From: Rhodospirillales bacterium
GTDB lineage: Bacteria; Pseudomonadota; Alphaproteobacteria; Dongiales; Dongiaceae
Assembly (NCBI GenBank): GCA_009885795.1
Contig: VFKA01000005.1
Location: forward strand, 84,205-148,204
Length of the DNA stretch: 64,000 nucleotides
Direction of reading: 5' to 3'
Each line of letters begins with the position of its first letter. Position 1 is the stretch's first letter. Shown piece after piece: positions 1 to 7,347 of the stretch. The translations under genes and the position numbers were made by a program. The notes beneath the pieces were generated by a model that had not been told where the DNA came from, searched no databases, and saw only the letters and a list, made by a program, of their open reading frames with translations.

Positions 1-2
1 CG

Positions 3-92
3 AGCCTGCCGGACCTCGTGGACGAAGCCGGGAAGGCGGACCGAATCCTCGCCGCCGTCGTCAAGGAGCACGACCGTGTCGTCGTTGCTTGA
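3..92 (+). CDS. C-terminal tail of a DUF692/MNIO-family (BufB-like) protein, partial
   Basis: An open frame enters from the left edge and stops with TGA at 90-92, giving 29 residues that end in HDRVVVA. The piece is too short to identify alone. It is called BufB-like because the next gene, which overlaps it by 17 bases, is a BufC/DUF2063-type protein followed by DoxX. That is the usual order in bufferin operons (BufA precursor, DUF692 multinuclear iron oxidase, BufC partner, DoxX). The identity is therefore inferred from context; the reading frame itself is seen directly. Confidence 0.5.
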   Translation, partial: SLPDLVDEAGKADRILAAVVKEHDRVVVA

Positions 93-870
93 CCTGCAGC
101 GCGCCATGAGCGCCGGCATCCTCGACGGCGCTCCGCCGGCGTCGCTCCTGTCGCTCGTGCGCGCCGATGCGATTCCGGCGGATGGCCGGGTGCGTGTCTA
201 TCGCAACAACACCTTCATCAGCCTGACCGAGGCGCTGAAGGCCACCTTCCCCGTCGTACTGCGCCTGGTCGGGGATGGCTTCTTCCAGTTCGCCGCCGAT
301 GCTTTCATCCGCCACAACCCGCCGACCTCGCCGCGCGTCGCCCTTTACGGCGCCGCGTTCGCGGATTTCCTTTCGGCCTTCGACCCGGCGAGGCACCTGC
401 CCTACCTGCCCGACGTGGCGCGGTTGGAATGGGCCATCAACGAATCCTATCACGCGGTGGACGCAAGCATGTTGGACCCCCGCGCGATCGCCGCGGTTCC
501 GATCGCGCGTTACGCCGACCTGATGTTCATCCCGCACCCCTCGTGCCGGCTGATCGCCTCGCCCTATCCGATCGAGGCCATCTGGCGGGCCAATCGGCCG
601 GACCGCGACGGCGCCGCATCGCTCGATGCGCCGAGCAGTCACCTGCTCGTTCATCGCTACGATCTGGACGTGCGATTGGCCGAGATCGGCCGCGCCGGCC
701 ACGCGTTTCTTGCCGCCATCGTCGCCGGAAGCTTTCTCGGCCGGGCCTACGAGGATGCCGCCCGCATCGATCCCGATTTCGAACTCGCTTCGGCCCTGAG
801 CGGCCACTTGGCGCGCGGAATCTTCACGACCTTCGTCAACCCACTTCAATCCCATGGAGACGGATCATGA
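76..870 (+). CDS. BufC-like protein, HvfC/DUF2063 putative DNA-binding domain family
   Basis: A 264-residue protein of the family once named DUF2063 (HvfC/BufC). The N-terminal helical part carries the family's YRNN motif at residues 42-45. It is followed by the conserved aromatic and leucine-rich helices (ALKATFPVVLRLVG, then PYLPDVARLEW). Members act as partners of DUF692 (MNIO) iron enzymes that modify cysteine-rich bufferin peptides, which are linked to metal (copper) stress. The start is a GTG inside the upstream DUF692 gene, and the stop overlaps the DoxX start (ATGA), so the three genes look co-translated. The family is clear. The substrate peptide lies outside the window. Confidence 0.8.
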   Translation: MSSLLDLQRAMSAGILDGAPPASLLSLVRADAIPADGRVRVYRNNTFISLTEALKATFPVVLRLVGDGFFQFAADAFIRHNPPTSPRVALYGAAFADFLSAFDPARHLPYLPDVARLEWAINESYHAVDASMLDPRAIAAVPIARYADLMFIPHPSCRLIASPYPIEAIWRANRPDRDGAASLDAPSSHLLVHRYDLDVRLAEIGRAGHAFLAAIVAGSFLGRAYEDAARIDPDFELASALSGHLARGIFTTFVNPLQSHGDGS

Positions 871-1331
871 GTCCCACCTTTTCGCGCGACGCCGGTGCAT
901 CGGGGGTCGGGGGTCTTGCAATGCGGATCGTTCGCGCGGCCGAGCGCGTCCCCGTCGCCTTGCCGGCCTTGGTCTTGCGCCTTGGCGTGGTTTTGGTCTT
1001 CTGGCGCGCCGGGCAATCGAAGCTCGCGAGCTGGGATACCACCCTCTTGTTGTTCGCCGAGGAATACAAAGTCCCGGTCATCCCCCCGGAGATCGCCGCC
1101 TATCTTGCCACCGCGCTCGAACATGCCGGACCGGTCATGCTGGTGCTGGGGTTGGGCGCGAGACTCGGGGCCGCGGCGATGCTGGGCATGACGCTCGTCA
1201 TTCAGATTTTCGTCTATCCGACCAGCTATCCCGATCATCTGTTGTGGGCGGGGCCGCTTCTGTACCTGGTGCTGCGCGGGCCGGGCGCCATTTCGATCGA
1301 CCACGCCATCCGCCGGCGCTTCGAAGCTTGA
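867..1331 (+). CDS. DoxX family membrane protein
   Basis: A 154-residue integral membrane protein of the DoxX family, with about four hydrophobic segments (roughly residues 30-50, 75-95, 100-120 and 125-145). Typical features are the RLGVVLVFWRAGQSKLASW stretch near residue 42 and a glycine-rich third helix. DoxX proteins commonly end bufferin operons, where they are thought to serve redox or membrane functions; the exact role is unknown. The ATG at 867 overlaps the upstream stop (ATGA), so this start is preferred over longer in-frame extensions that run through the upstream gene. Confidence 0.85.
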   Translation: MSPTFSRDAGASGVGGLAMRIVRAAERVPVALPALVLRLGVVLVFWRAGQSKLASWDTTLLLFAEEYKVPVIPPEIAAYLATALEHAGPVMLVLGLGARLGAAAMLGMTLVIQIFVYPTSYPDHLLWAGPLLYLVLRGPGAISIDHAIRRRFEA

Positions 1332-1414
1332 ATCGACGCATCGGCCGGTTGCGCGCGGCGTGGCGGTTGGGCTATGAGAAAGCCCTGACCGAGCAGCCAT
1401 GAAAGGCATGCCAG

Positions 1415-1540
1415 ATGGCGTCCGATGACCCGATGCTCGACGATCGCGTCAAGATGTGGTCGGTGTTCGTCAAAGGGACGGTGGCGGTGACCGCCGCGGC
1501 GATCCTGATCGTGGCGGCGATGGCGATTTTCCTGCTTTAA
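1415..1540 (+). CDS. aa3-type cytochrome c oxidase subunit IV-like small protein
   Basis: A 41-residue ORF with a charged N-terminus (DDPMLDDRVKMWSVF) and one strongly hydrophobic helix (about residues 19-41) ending MAIFLL. This is the pattern of the small aa3-type cytochrome c oxidase subunit IV of alphaproteobacteria, a single-pass inner-membrane peptide. It lies between the bufferin operon and ndk, away from any other oxidase gene in the window. Its stop is five bases from the end of the convergent ndk gene. The call rests on size, the topology and the W..F...TVA..A pattern. Confidence 0.6.
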   Translation: MASDDPMLDDRVKMWSVFVKGTVAVTAAAILIVAAMAIFLL

Positions 1541-1544
1541 CCCC

Positions 1545-1967
1545 TCAACCGACGATTTCGAGCGCGCTGAAGAAGAAGGCGATTTCCTGGGCCGCCGTTT
1601 CCGGGCTGTCGGAGCCGTGAGCGGAGTTCGCCTCGATCGATTCGGCGAAGTCGGCCCGGATGGTGCCTTTCTCGGCCTTCGCCGGGTCGGTCGCGCCCAT
1701 GATGGCGCGATTGCGGGCGATGGCATCCTCGCCTTCCAGAACCTGAACCACCACCGGGCCGCTGCTCATGAAGGCGCAGAGCGGCGCGAAGAACGGCCGG
1801 CCGGCATGCACCCGGTAGAATTGCTCGGCCGCGGCGCGGGTCAGGGAAAGCCGCTTCTGCGCGACGAGTCGAAGGCCCGCCGCCTCGAACCGGGCGTTGA
1901 TCCGGCCCGTCAGGTTGCGCCGCGTGGCGTCCGGCTTGATGATCGACAACGTGCGTTCGACGGGCAT
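1545..1967 (-). CDS. ndk: Nucleoside-diphosphate kinase
   Basis: A 140-residue nucleoside-diphosphate kinase, which transfers phosphate from ATP to other (d)NDPs through a phosphohistidine. The N-terminus [14 protein letters not shown] is typical. The active-site histidine lies in the SAHGSDSPE motif near residue 117, and the length matches the bacterial norm of about 140. The longer upstream frame is rejected because the conserved family sequence begins at the methionine at 1967. It is transcribed divergently from the ABC-F gene across about 96 bases that must hold both promoters. Confidence 0.97.
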   Translation of the reverse strand: MPVERTLSIIKPDATRRNLTGRINARFEAAGLRLVAQKRLSLTRAAAEQFYRVHAGRPFFAPLCAFMSSGPVVVQVLEGEDAIARNRAIMGATDPAKAEKGTIRADFAESIEANSAHGSDSPETAAQEIAFFFSALEIVG

Positions 1968-2063
1968 TCTCGTCTCCTTCGGGTCAAGTGAGTGGCCGGC
2001 CTTATAGACGGCTCGCCGAAATGGTTCAACCGCGGCCTCGTCCCGTGCTATCACGCCGGCCCC

Positions 2064-3935
2064 ATGCTGAAGATCGCCAATCTCGTCTACCGGATCGCCG
2101 GGCGGACCCTCTTCGAGGACGCGAACCTGACGCTATCGCGCGGCGACCGCGCCGGTTTCGTCGGCCGGAACGGAACCGGCAAGTCGACGCTGCTGCGCCT
2201 GATCGCCGGCGAACTCCAGCCCGATTCAGGGTCGGTCGAGGTGTCCAAGCGCTGGCGCATCGGCATGGTGGCCCAGGAAGCGCCCGACGGGCCGCAAAGC
2301 TTGCTCGACACCGTACTCGCCGCCGATGCGGAGCGCGCCCGGCTGCTGTCGGCGGCCGAGGCAGCCGCGGATGAATCGACCGGAGAGATCCACGCCCGCC
2401 TGGCCGATATCGGCGCCTATGGCGCGCCGGCCCGCGCCGCCGGCATCCTCGCCGGCCTCGGCTTCGACGCCGCGCAACAGGCCCGCCCCTGCGGCGATTT
2501 TTCCGGCGGTTGGCGCATGCGCGTCGCCCTCGCCGCCATCCTGTTCGCCGAGCCCGACCTTCTGCTGCTGGACGAGCCCACCAATCACCTCGATCTCGAA
2601 TCGACGTTGTGGCTCGAGCGCTATCTTCAATCCTTCCGCGGCGCGATGCTGGTCGTCAGCCATGACCGCGACCTGCTGAACAGCGTCGTCGAAAGGATCG
2701 TGCACCTGGACGAACGCAAGCTCGCGGTCTACAGCGGCGGCTACGACGTGTTCGAGACCACGCGGGCCATGACGCTCGATCATCGCGAAAAGCGGCGCGT
2801 CAAGCAGATCGCCGAGCGCCGCCACATGCAGGCCTTCGTCGATCGGTTCCGCTACAAGGCAAGCAAGGCGCGCCAGGCGCAGTCGCGGTTGAAGGCAATC
2901 GAGCGGCTGGAGCCGATCGCCGCCGCCGCCCTCGACCGCACGGTCAGGTTTGGATTTCCGGAACCCGAGGCGCTGGCCCCGCCCATTCTGGCGCTCGACG
3001 AGGTCGCCGTCGGCTATGCGCCGGGCGCGCCGGTCCTTAGCCGCCTCACCCTCAGGCTCGACCGCGACGACCGCGTCGCCCTCGTCGGCGCCAATGGCAA
3101 CGGCAAGTCGACGCTGGTGCGCCTGCTGGCCGGGCGCCTCGCGCCCCTCTCGGGCGAGATCACGCGGTCCTCCAAGCTGCGGGTCGGGTATTTCGCCCAG
3201 CACCAGACCGAAGAGCTCGACGTGAACGCGACGCCGGTGCTGCTCATGGAGCGCCTGGCGCCCCGAATGAGCGCCGAGAAGCGGCGCGCCCATCTCGGCC
3301 GGTTCGCCATTGGCGCCGAGCTCGCCATGACCGAGGTCGGGTCGCTGTCGGGCGGCGAGAAATCGCGCCTTCTCATCGCCCTCATGAGCCACGCCGCGCC
3401 CCATCTCCTGCTCTTGGACGAACCGACCAACCATCTCGACGTCGATTCGCGCGAGGCTCTGATCCGGGCGATGAACGAGTTCGAGGGCGCGATCATCCTC
3501 ATCACCCACGACCCGCACCTCATCCGGCTGGCCGCCGACCGGCTATGGCTGGTGGCGGATGGGACCTGCCGGCCCTTCGACGGCGATCTCGACGAGTACC
3601 GGCGGTTGGTGCTGGAGGCGTCGCGGGAGCAAGGCGATCGCGACGCCTCGCCCGCGAATTCGCAACGGCGCGCGGCGCGCAAGGCCGCCGCGAAGGCGCG
3701 CAAGGCCGGGGCGCCCTTGAAAAAAGCCGCCGCCGATGCGGAGCGCCGCATGGCCGAGATTCAAGAGCAAGTCGCCAAGCTCGAAACGCATTTGGCCGAC
3801 CCCGCGCTTTATCGCGATGGCGGCGAGGAGGTGGCGAGACTCACCATCGCCCTCGACATGGCGCGGAAGAACCTGGCGGCGGCGGAAAGTAAGTGGCTCT
3901 CGGCGCAACAGGCGCTGGAGCAGGCCGAGGCCTGA
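2064..3935 (+). CDS. ABC-F family ATPase (Uup/YheS type)
   Basis: A 623-residue soluble ABC-F protein with two fused ATPase domains and no membrane segments. Domain 1 has Walker [10 protein letters not shown], signature FSGGW and Walker [14 protein letters not shown] charged linker near residues 250-300 joins it to domain 2, which has Walker [10 protein letters not shown], signature LSGGEKSR and [14 protein letters not shown]. The C-terminal 110 residues are Lys/Ala-rich and likely coiled coil, as in YheS/Uup. Such proteins act on the ribosome as translation factors. The ATG at 2064 is chosen because the conserved [10 protein letters not shown] start begins there; an in-frame ATG at 1992 lies close to ndk. 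Confidence 0.9.
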   Translation: MLKIANLVYRIAGRTLFEDANLTLSRGDRAGFVGRNGTGKSTLLRLIAGELQPDSGSVEVSKRWRIGMVAQEAPDGPQSLLDTVLAADAERARLLSAAEAAADESTGEIHARLADIGAYGAPARAAGILAGLGFDAAQQARPCGDFSGGWRMRVALAAILFAEPDLLLLDEPTNHLDLESTLWLERYLQSFRGAMLVVSHDRDLLNSVVERIVHLDERKLAVYSGGYDVFETTRAMTLDHREKRRVKQIAERRHMQAFVDRFRYKASKARQAQSRLKAIERLEPIAAAALDRTVRFGFPEPEALAPPILALDEVAVGYAPGAPVLSRLTLRLDRDDRVALVGANGNGKSTLVRLLAGRLAPLSGEITRSSKLRVGYFAQHQTEELDVNATPVLLMERLAPRMSAEKRRAHLGRFAIGAELAMTEVGSLSGGEKSRLLIALMSHAAPHLLLLDEPTNHLDVDSREALIRAMNEFEGAIILITHDPHLIRLAADRLWLVADGTCRPFDGDLDEYRRLVLEASREQGDRDASPANSQRRAARKAAAKARKAGAPLKKAAADAERRMAEIQEQVAKLETHLADPALYRDGGEEVARLTIALDMARKNLAAAESKWLSAQQALEQAEA

Positions 3936-3977
3936 TTGGAAATTGGGGTCGGAGTCGATTTCGGCTCTTCGGCAGGA

Positions 3978-4036
3978 ACCACAGAGGCACGGAGACGATT
4001 TCGGTCCTGACTCTTTCGTCTCTGTGCCTCTGTGGT
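3978..4036. repeat. Inverted repeat of the ACCACAGAGGCAC family
   Basis: The left arm at 3978-3998 and the right arm at 4016-4036 are 21-base inverted copies with one mismatch, separated by 17 bases. The sequence core ACCACAGAGGCAC resembles a dispersed intergenic repeat met in many proteobacterial genomes. It sits between the convergent ABC-F and hspQ genes. It could form a hairpin at either transcript end, but no U-run follows. Confidence 0.7.
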
Positions 4037-4081
4037 AAATCCTTGCTCGGAGAATATGAGTGATTTCATGGAATCGGTACG

Positions 4082-4405
4082 CTAGTTCGCCGCCCGCGGT
4101 TTCGGGACGTAGCGGGCACCTTCGAAGCGGTCGAAGAATTGCCGCACCGCCGGATGGGAAACCGGCTTGCCGGTGCCGTCCACCAACAGATTCTGTTCCG
4201 ATACGTAGGCGACGTAGGTCGTGTCGGCGTTCTCGGCCAGCAGATGATAGAAGGGCTGATCCTTGCTCGGCCGGACCTCCTGCGGGATCGACCGATACCA
4301 TTCCTCGGTATTGTTGAACACGGGATCGACGTCGAAGATGACGCCGCGAAAGGGATAGACGCGGTGGCGAACGACCTCGCCGATCCGGAACTTGGCCTGC
4401 CGCAT
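4082..4405 (-). CDS. hspQ: Heat shock protein HspQ / hemimethylated-DNA-binding YccV family
   Basis: A 107-residue HspQ (YccV) protein, in the size range of the family. The typical N-terminus AKFRIGEVVRHRVYPFRGV is followed by the FDVDP and EEWYRSIP motifs and by PFYHLLAEN plus YVSEQNLL. In enterobacteria HspQ modulates Lon-dependent proteolysis and was first described as a hemimethylated-DNA-binding factor. It is a single gene, divergent from nothing obvious. The roughly 195-base gap upstream (4406-4601) must hold its promoter, but no clear heat-shock promoter could be assigned by eye. Confidence 0.93.
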   Translation of the reverse strand: MRQAKFRIGEVVRHRVYPFRGVIFDVDPVFNNTEEWYRSIPQEVRPSKDQPFYHLLAENADTTYVAYVSEQNLLVDGTGKPVSHPAVRQFFDRFEGARYVPKPRAAN

Positions 4406-4601
4406 GGTGCCTCACGACTGCACGGTCGCTAACGCCCCGTATATATCTGGATTCCCCCGTTGGCGTCACGAATCGATGAACGCGCGATCGGGTTCGGCGA
4501 CCCGCCGAAACGCGACGATCCTTCGCGCCATGAACTCGATGGGCCCCGGCAACTCGCCGGGGCGACATCGAGTAGGGGTGCGCGGGTCGTTGCCGGTCAG
4601 C

Positions 4602-4946
4602 CTACGACGTGCTGCTGACCTTCAATAGATCCGCGCAGGCGTTGATAACGCCGGAATCCGCGGTTTCCTCGCCCGGCAGGATCACGGTATAGGCCTTGGC
4701 CAGCGTCTCGCGGGCCTCGCGCGCCGCATAGTTCGACAGATCGGCGACATCGCCGATGGAGGCGCGATGCGCCTGAGCCAGCGTCACGCAGGCCGAGGCT
4801 TGGCCATCGACCCAGGCCGTGCGCACCAGCCGGTCATTGGCGCCACCGGTCACGACCCAACCGGCGCTGAAGCCGACGATGGCAAGAGCCGCCGAGCCCA
4901 GCACGACGCCCCAGATGAAGGGTTTCAGAGATTCGCGATTCATCAC
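4602..4946 (-). CDS. Hypothetical single-pass membrane-anchored protein
   Basis: A 114-residue protein with one hydrophobic segment at about residues 8-33 (FIWGVVLGSAALAIVGFSAG). It is followed by a periplasm-sized domain with two cysteines (ACVTLAQ near residue 52 and NACADLL near residue 105) that could pair as a disulfide. The family is not recognised. Start MMNRES is used; the second Met is equally possible. Upstream is an unusually AT-rich stretch with a TATAAT on the same strand at 5035-5040, so the gene has its own likely promoter. Confidence 0.6.
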   Translation of the reverse strand: MMNRESLKPFIWGVVLGSAALAIVGFSAGWVVTGGANDRLVRTAWVDGQASACVTLAQAHRASIGDVADLSNYAAREARETLAKAYTVILPGEETADSGVINACADLLKVSSTS

Positions 4947-5100
4947 AGTGATCTCCCTGTTATCGTTGAATTATTGATGCGCAAAATACTTGGAAATTGT
5001 TGAGAGCGCGATCAATAAATATACACGATTATTGATTATACGGAAATATTTCAAAACATACCATTAAATAATTTCGTGCGTCATTACCGTCCCGCCTCGT
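4947..5100 (-). promoter_or_regulatory. AT-rich intergenic stretch, likely promoter for the membrane-anchored protein
   Basis: This stretch is much richer in A and T than its surroundings. It contains a minus-strand TATAAT (read at 5035-5040) and several short AT palindromes. No well-spaced -35 was found. It separates the 4602-4946 gene from holC. Confidence 0.35.
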
Positions 5101-5142
5101 CGTTGGCGCCATGGCCTTGAATTGCCCACCGCCCGCTCCGTC

Positions 5143-5598
5143 TCAAACCTCGGCCTTTTGCTCCCAGCTTCCGCCATCGCCCTGCTGGAAATAAGCCAGG
5201 CCATGGCCGGCGGCCTTGTGCGCCGCCCAGCGTTCGCGCGCCGCCGCCAGCGCCGCGGCGTCATTGCCGTCGAAGAGTATGACGCAGAGCTCGAAATCCG
5301 CGATCCGCTCCGACATCGCGCCGTCGGTCAGGAACAACGTCGTGGCGCCATTGGGATTCTCATCCTCGATGGTAAGCCAGATCGGCTGGCCCGCCGCGTG
5401 GCCGTCGGCGGCGCTGCCGTGGGGAAGAAAACTCCCGTCGTCATAAGTCCATAGATGCGCGGTCAACGCCTCGACCCGCTCCGGCGAGCCGGCCATCACC
5501 ACGGCCCGCTGGCCTCGCGCCAACGTCTTTGCCAACATCCCCGGCAGCGCCGCTTCGAGCCGGGTGCGTTGCAGGTGATAGTAACGAATCTCGGTCAC
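5143..5598 (-). CDS. holC: DNA polymerase III chi subunit
   Basis: A 151-residue HolC protein, which links the clamp loader to single-strand-binding protein. The N-terminus TEIRYYHLQRT, the WTYDDGSFLPHG segment near residue 50 and QPIWLTIEDENPNGA near residue 70 match the family. The GTG start at 5598 overlaps the pepA stop by four bases (GTGA). This is the conserved alphaproteobacterial pepA-holC arrangement and indicates translational coupling. Longer in-frame starts would lie inside pepA and are rejected. Confidence 0.92.
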   Translation of the reverse strand: MTEIRYYHLQRTRLEAALPGMLAKTLARGQRAVVMAGSPERVEALTAHLWTYDDGSFLPHGSAADGHAAGQPIWLTIEDENPNGATTLFLTDGAMSERIADFELCVILFDGNDAAALAAARERWAAHKAAGHGLAYFQQGDGGSWEQKAEV

Positions 5599-7100
5599 GC
5601 CGCGCTTTCGTAATTGTCGGCGACCAGGCGATCGAGCAGCCGCACGCCGAAGGCCGATCCGCCCTTGGGCACCGTCGGCCTGTCCTTCTCCGACCATGCC
5701 ATGCCGGCGATGTCGAGATGCGCCCAGGGCGTGTCCTTGACGAAGCGCTTCAGGAACTGCGCCGCGGTGATGCTGCCGCCGTAACGGTTGCCGGTGTTCT
5801 TCATGTCGGCGATGTCGGAATTGATCTCCTTGTCATAGGCCTCGCCCAGCGGCATCCGCCACAGGCGCTCGCCTTCCGCCTTGCCGGCGGCGAGCAGCCG
5901 GTCGGCCAACTCGTCATTGTTGCTGAAGAGGCCCGCATGCTCCCGCCCGAGCGCCACCATGATGGCGCCGGTCAACGTCGCGAGGTCGATCATGATCCGA
6001 GGCTTGAAGCGTTCGCGCGTGTACCAAAGCGCGTCGGCCAGCACCAGCCGCCCTTCCGCGTCGGTATTGATGACTTCGATGGTCTGCCCGGACATCGAGC
6101 GCACGACGTCGCCCGGCCGCTGGGCGGTGCCCGAGGGCATGTTTTCGACCAGCCCGATGACGCCCACCGCGTTCACCTTGGCGTTGCGGGCGGCCAGCGC
6201 CTTCATGAGGCCGATCACCGCCGCCGACCCCGCCATGTCCCATTTCATCTCCTCCATGCCGCCGGCGGGCTTGATCGAGATGCCGCCGCTATCGAAGGTG
6301 ACGCCCTTGCCGACGAAGGCGACCGGCTGTTCGCCCTTGGCTCCAGGCCGGCCCTGCCATCGCATTACCACCAGATGCGATTCCTTGGCGCTGCCATGGC
6401 CGACGCCGAGGAGCGCGTTCATGCCGAGCTTGCGCATCTTCTCCTCGCCCAGCAGCTCCACGTCGACACCGAGCGCCGACAGCGATTGCGCTTCGTGGGC
6501 GAGGCTTTCCGGGTGGATGACGTTGGCCGGCTCCGAAACCAGGTCTCTTGCGAAGAAGACGCCGTCGGCGACCTTGTCCAGGCGCTGGAATTCGGCCTTG
6601 GCGCGCGCCGGATCGTCCACCATCACGACCAGCCGCTTCAAGCTCGGCTTCTGCTCCGGCTTCTCCGTCGTGCGGTACTTGTCGAACCGGTAGCTCCGCA
6701 GGCGCGCGCCATAGGCGATCCGCGCCGCGGCCGTTGCCGGCGACAAGCCCTTGGCCGCCTCGATCTCGACGACGACCGCGAGATCGTCTTCACCCGTCTG
6801 GGCGAGATGAGCGACGAGCGCCCCGCCGATCGCCTCGGCGCCGAGCGCATCGAGCGCGCCCGGCTTGCCGAACCCGTAGAGGACCAGGCGGCCAAGCCGC
6901 GAGCCGGACGGCGCCAGCACCGCCAGCAGATCTCTTTTCTTGCCCTTGAAACGGCTGGCGCCGATCGCGCGCGTTACCGCGCCGCGGCTTTTCCGGTCAT
7001 ACGCCGCCGCCGATTTCGTCAACTTCCGATTGTCGAACACGCCCATGGCCACGGCCCCGATCTTGGGCAGCGCCGGTTTGGCGAAACTGATCTTCAACAT
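5595..7100 (-). CDS. pepA: Leucyl aminopeptidase (M17)
   Basis: A 501-residue cytosolic leucine aminopeptidase, the usual length. The M17 signature NTDAEGRLVLADALWY lies near residue 340. The dinuclear metal site includes GKGVTFDSGGISIKP, and the second metal region is KWDMAGSAAVIG. ATG at 7100 is preceded by a GGAAAG ribosome-binding site. The much longer open frame upstream has no family similarity. The gene is transcribed with holC, divergent from lptD. Confidence 0.96.
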   Translation of the reverse strand: MLKISFAKPALPKIGAVAMGVFDNRKLTKSAAAYDRKSRGAVTRAIGASRFKGKKRDLLAVLAPSGSRLGRLVLYGFGKPGALDALGAEAIGGALVAHLAQTGEDDLAVVVEIEAAKGLSPATAAARIAYGARLRSYRFDKYRTTEKPEQKPSLKRLVVMVDDPARAKAEFQRLDKVADGVFFARDLVSEPANVIHPESLAHEAQSLSALGVDVELLGEEKMRKLGMNALLGVGHGSAKESHLVVMRWQGRPGAKGEQPVAFVGKGVTFDSGGISIKPAGGMEEMKWDMAGSAAVIGLMKALAARNAKVNAVGVIGLVENMPSGTAQRPGDVVRSMSGQTIEVINTDAEGRLVLADALWYTRERFKPRIMIDLATLTGAIMVALGREHAGLFSNNDELADRLLAAGKAEGERLWRMPLGEAYDKEINSDIADMKNTGNRYGGSITAAQFLKRFVKDTPWAHLDIAGMAWSEKDRPTVPKGGSAFGVRLLDRLVADNYESAA

Positions 7101-7347
7101 GGTTCTTTCCTTCACGCGATGTCGGCGCGACGTCCGGTAGGAAATGCACCGGCATTGTCGCTCGCCGTCATGGTCATGTAGCACAGGATGCCGGCCCGAA
7201 GAAGCGGCCGATATCCGACCACGCCGGCCGGAACGCCGTGGGCCCGCCCCCGCCCCAAGGCCGTCGTTCCGGCCGGGAAGACCCCCCTTGCCGGGGCTAG
7301 CACAGGGGCCGGATTCCTGCTTTACTGCCGGCAGTCTGGGGGACGGG

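Noticed and set aside
4392..4628. A 78-residue ORF opposite the hspQ promoter
   Set aside because: Basic low-complexity shadow; overlaps hspQ and the next gene in antisense.
5529..7181. A 550-residue plus-strand frame opposite pepA
   Set aside because: Antisense shadow of pepA with no family features.
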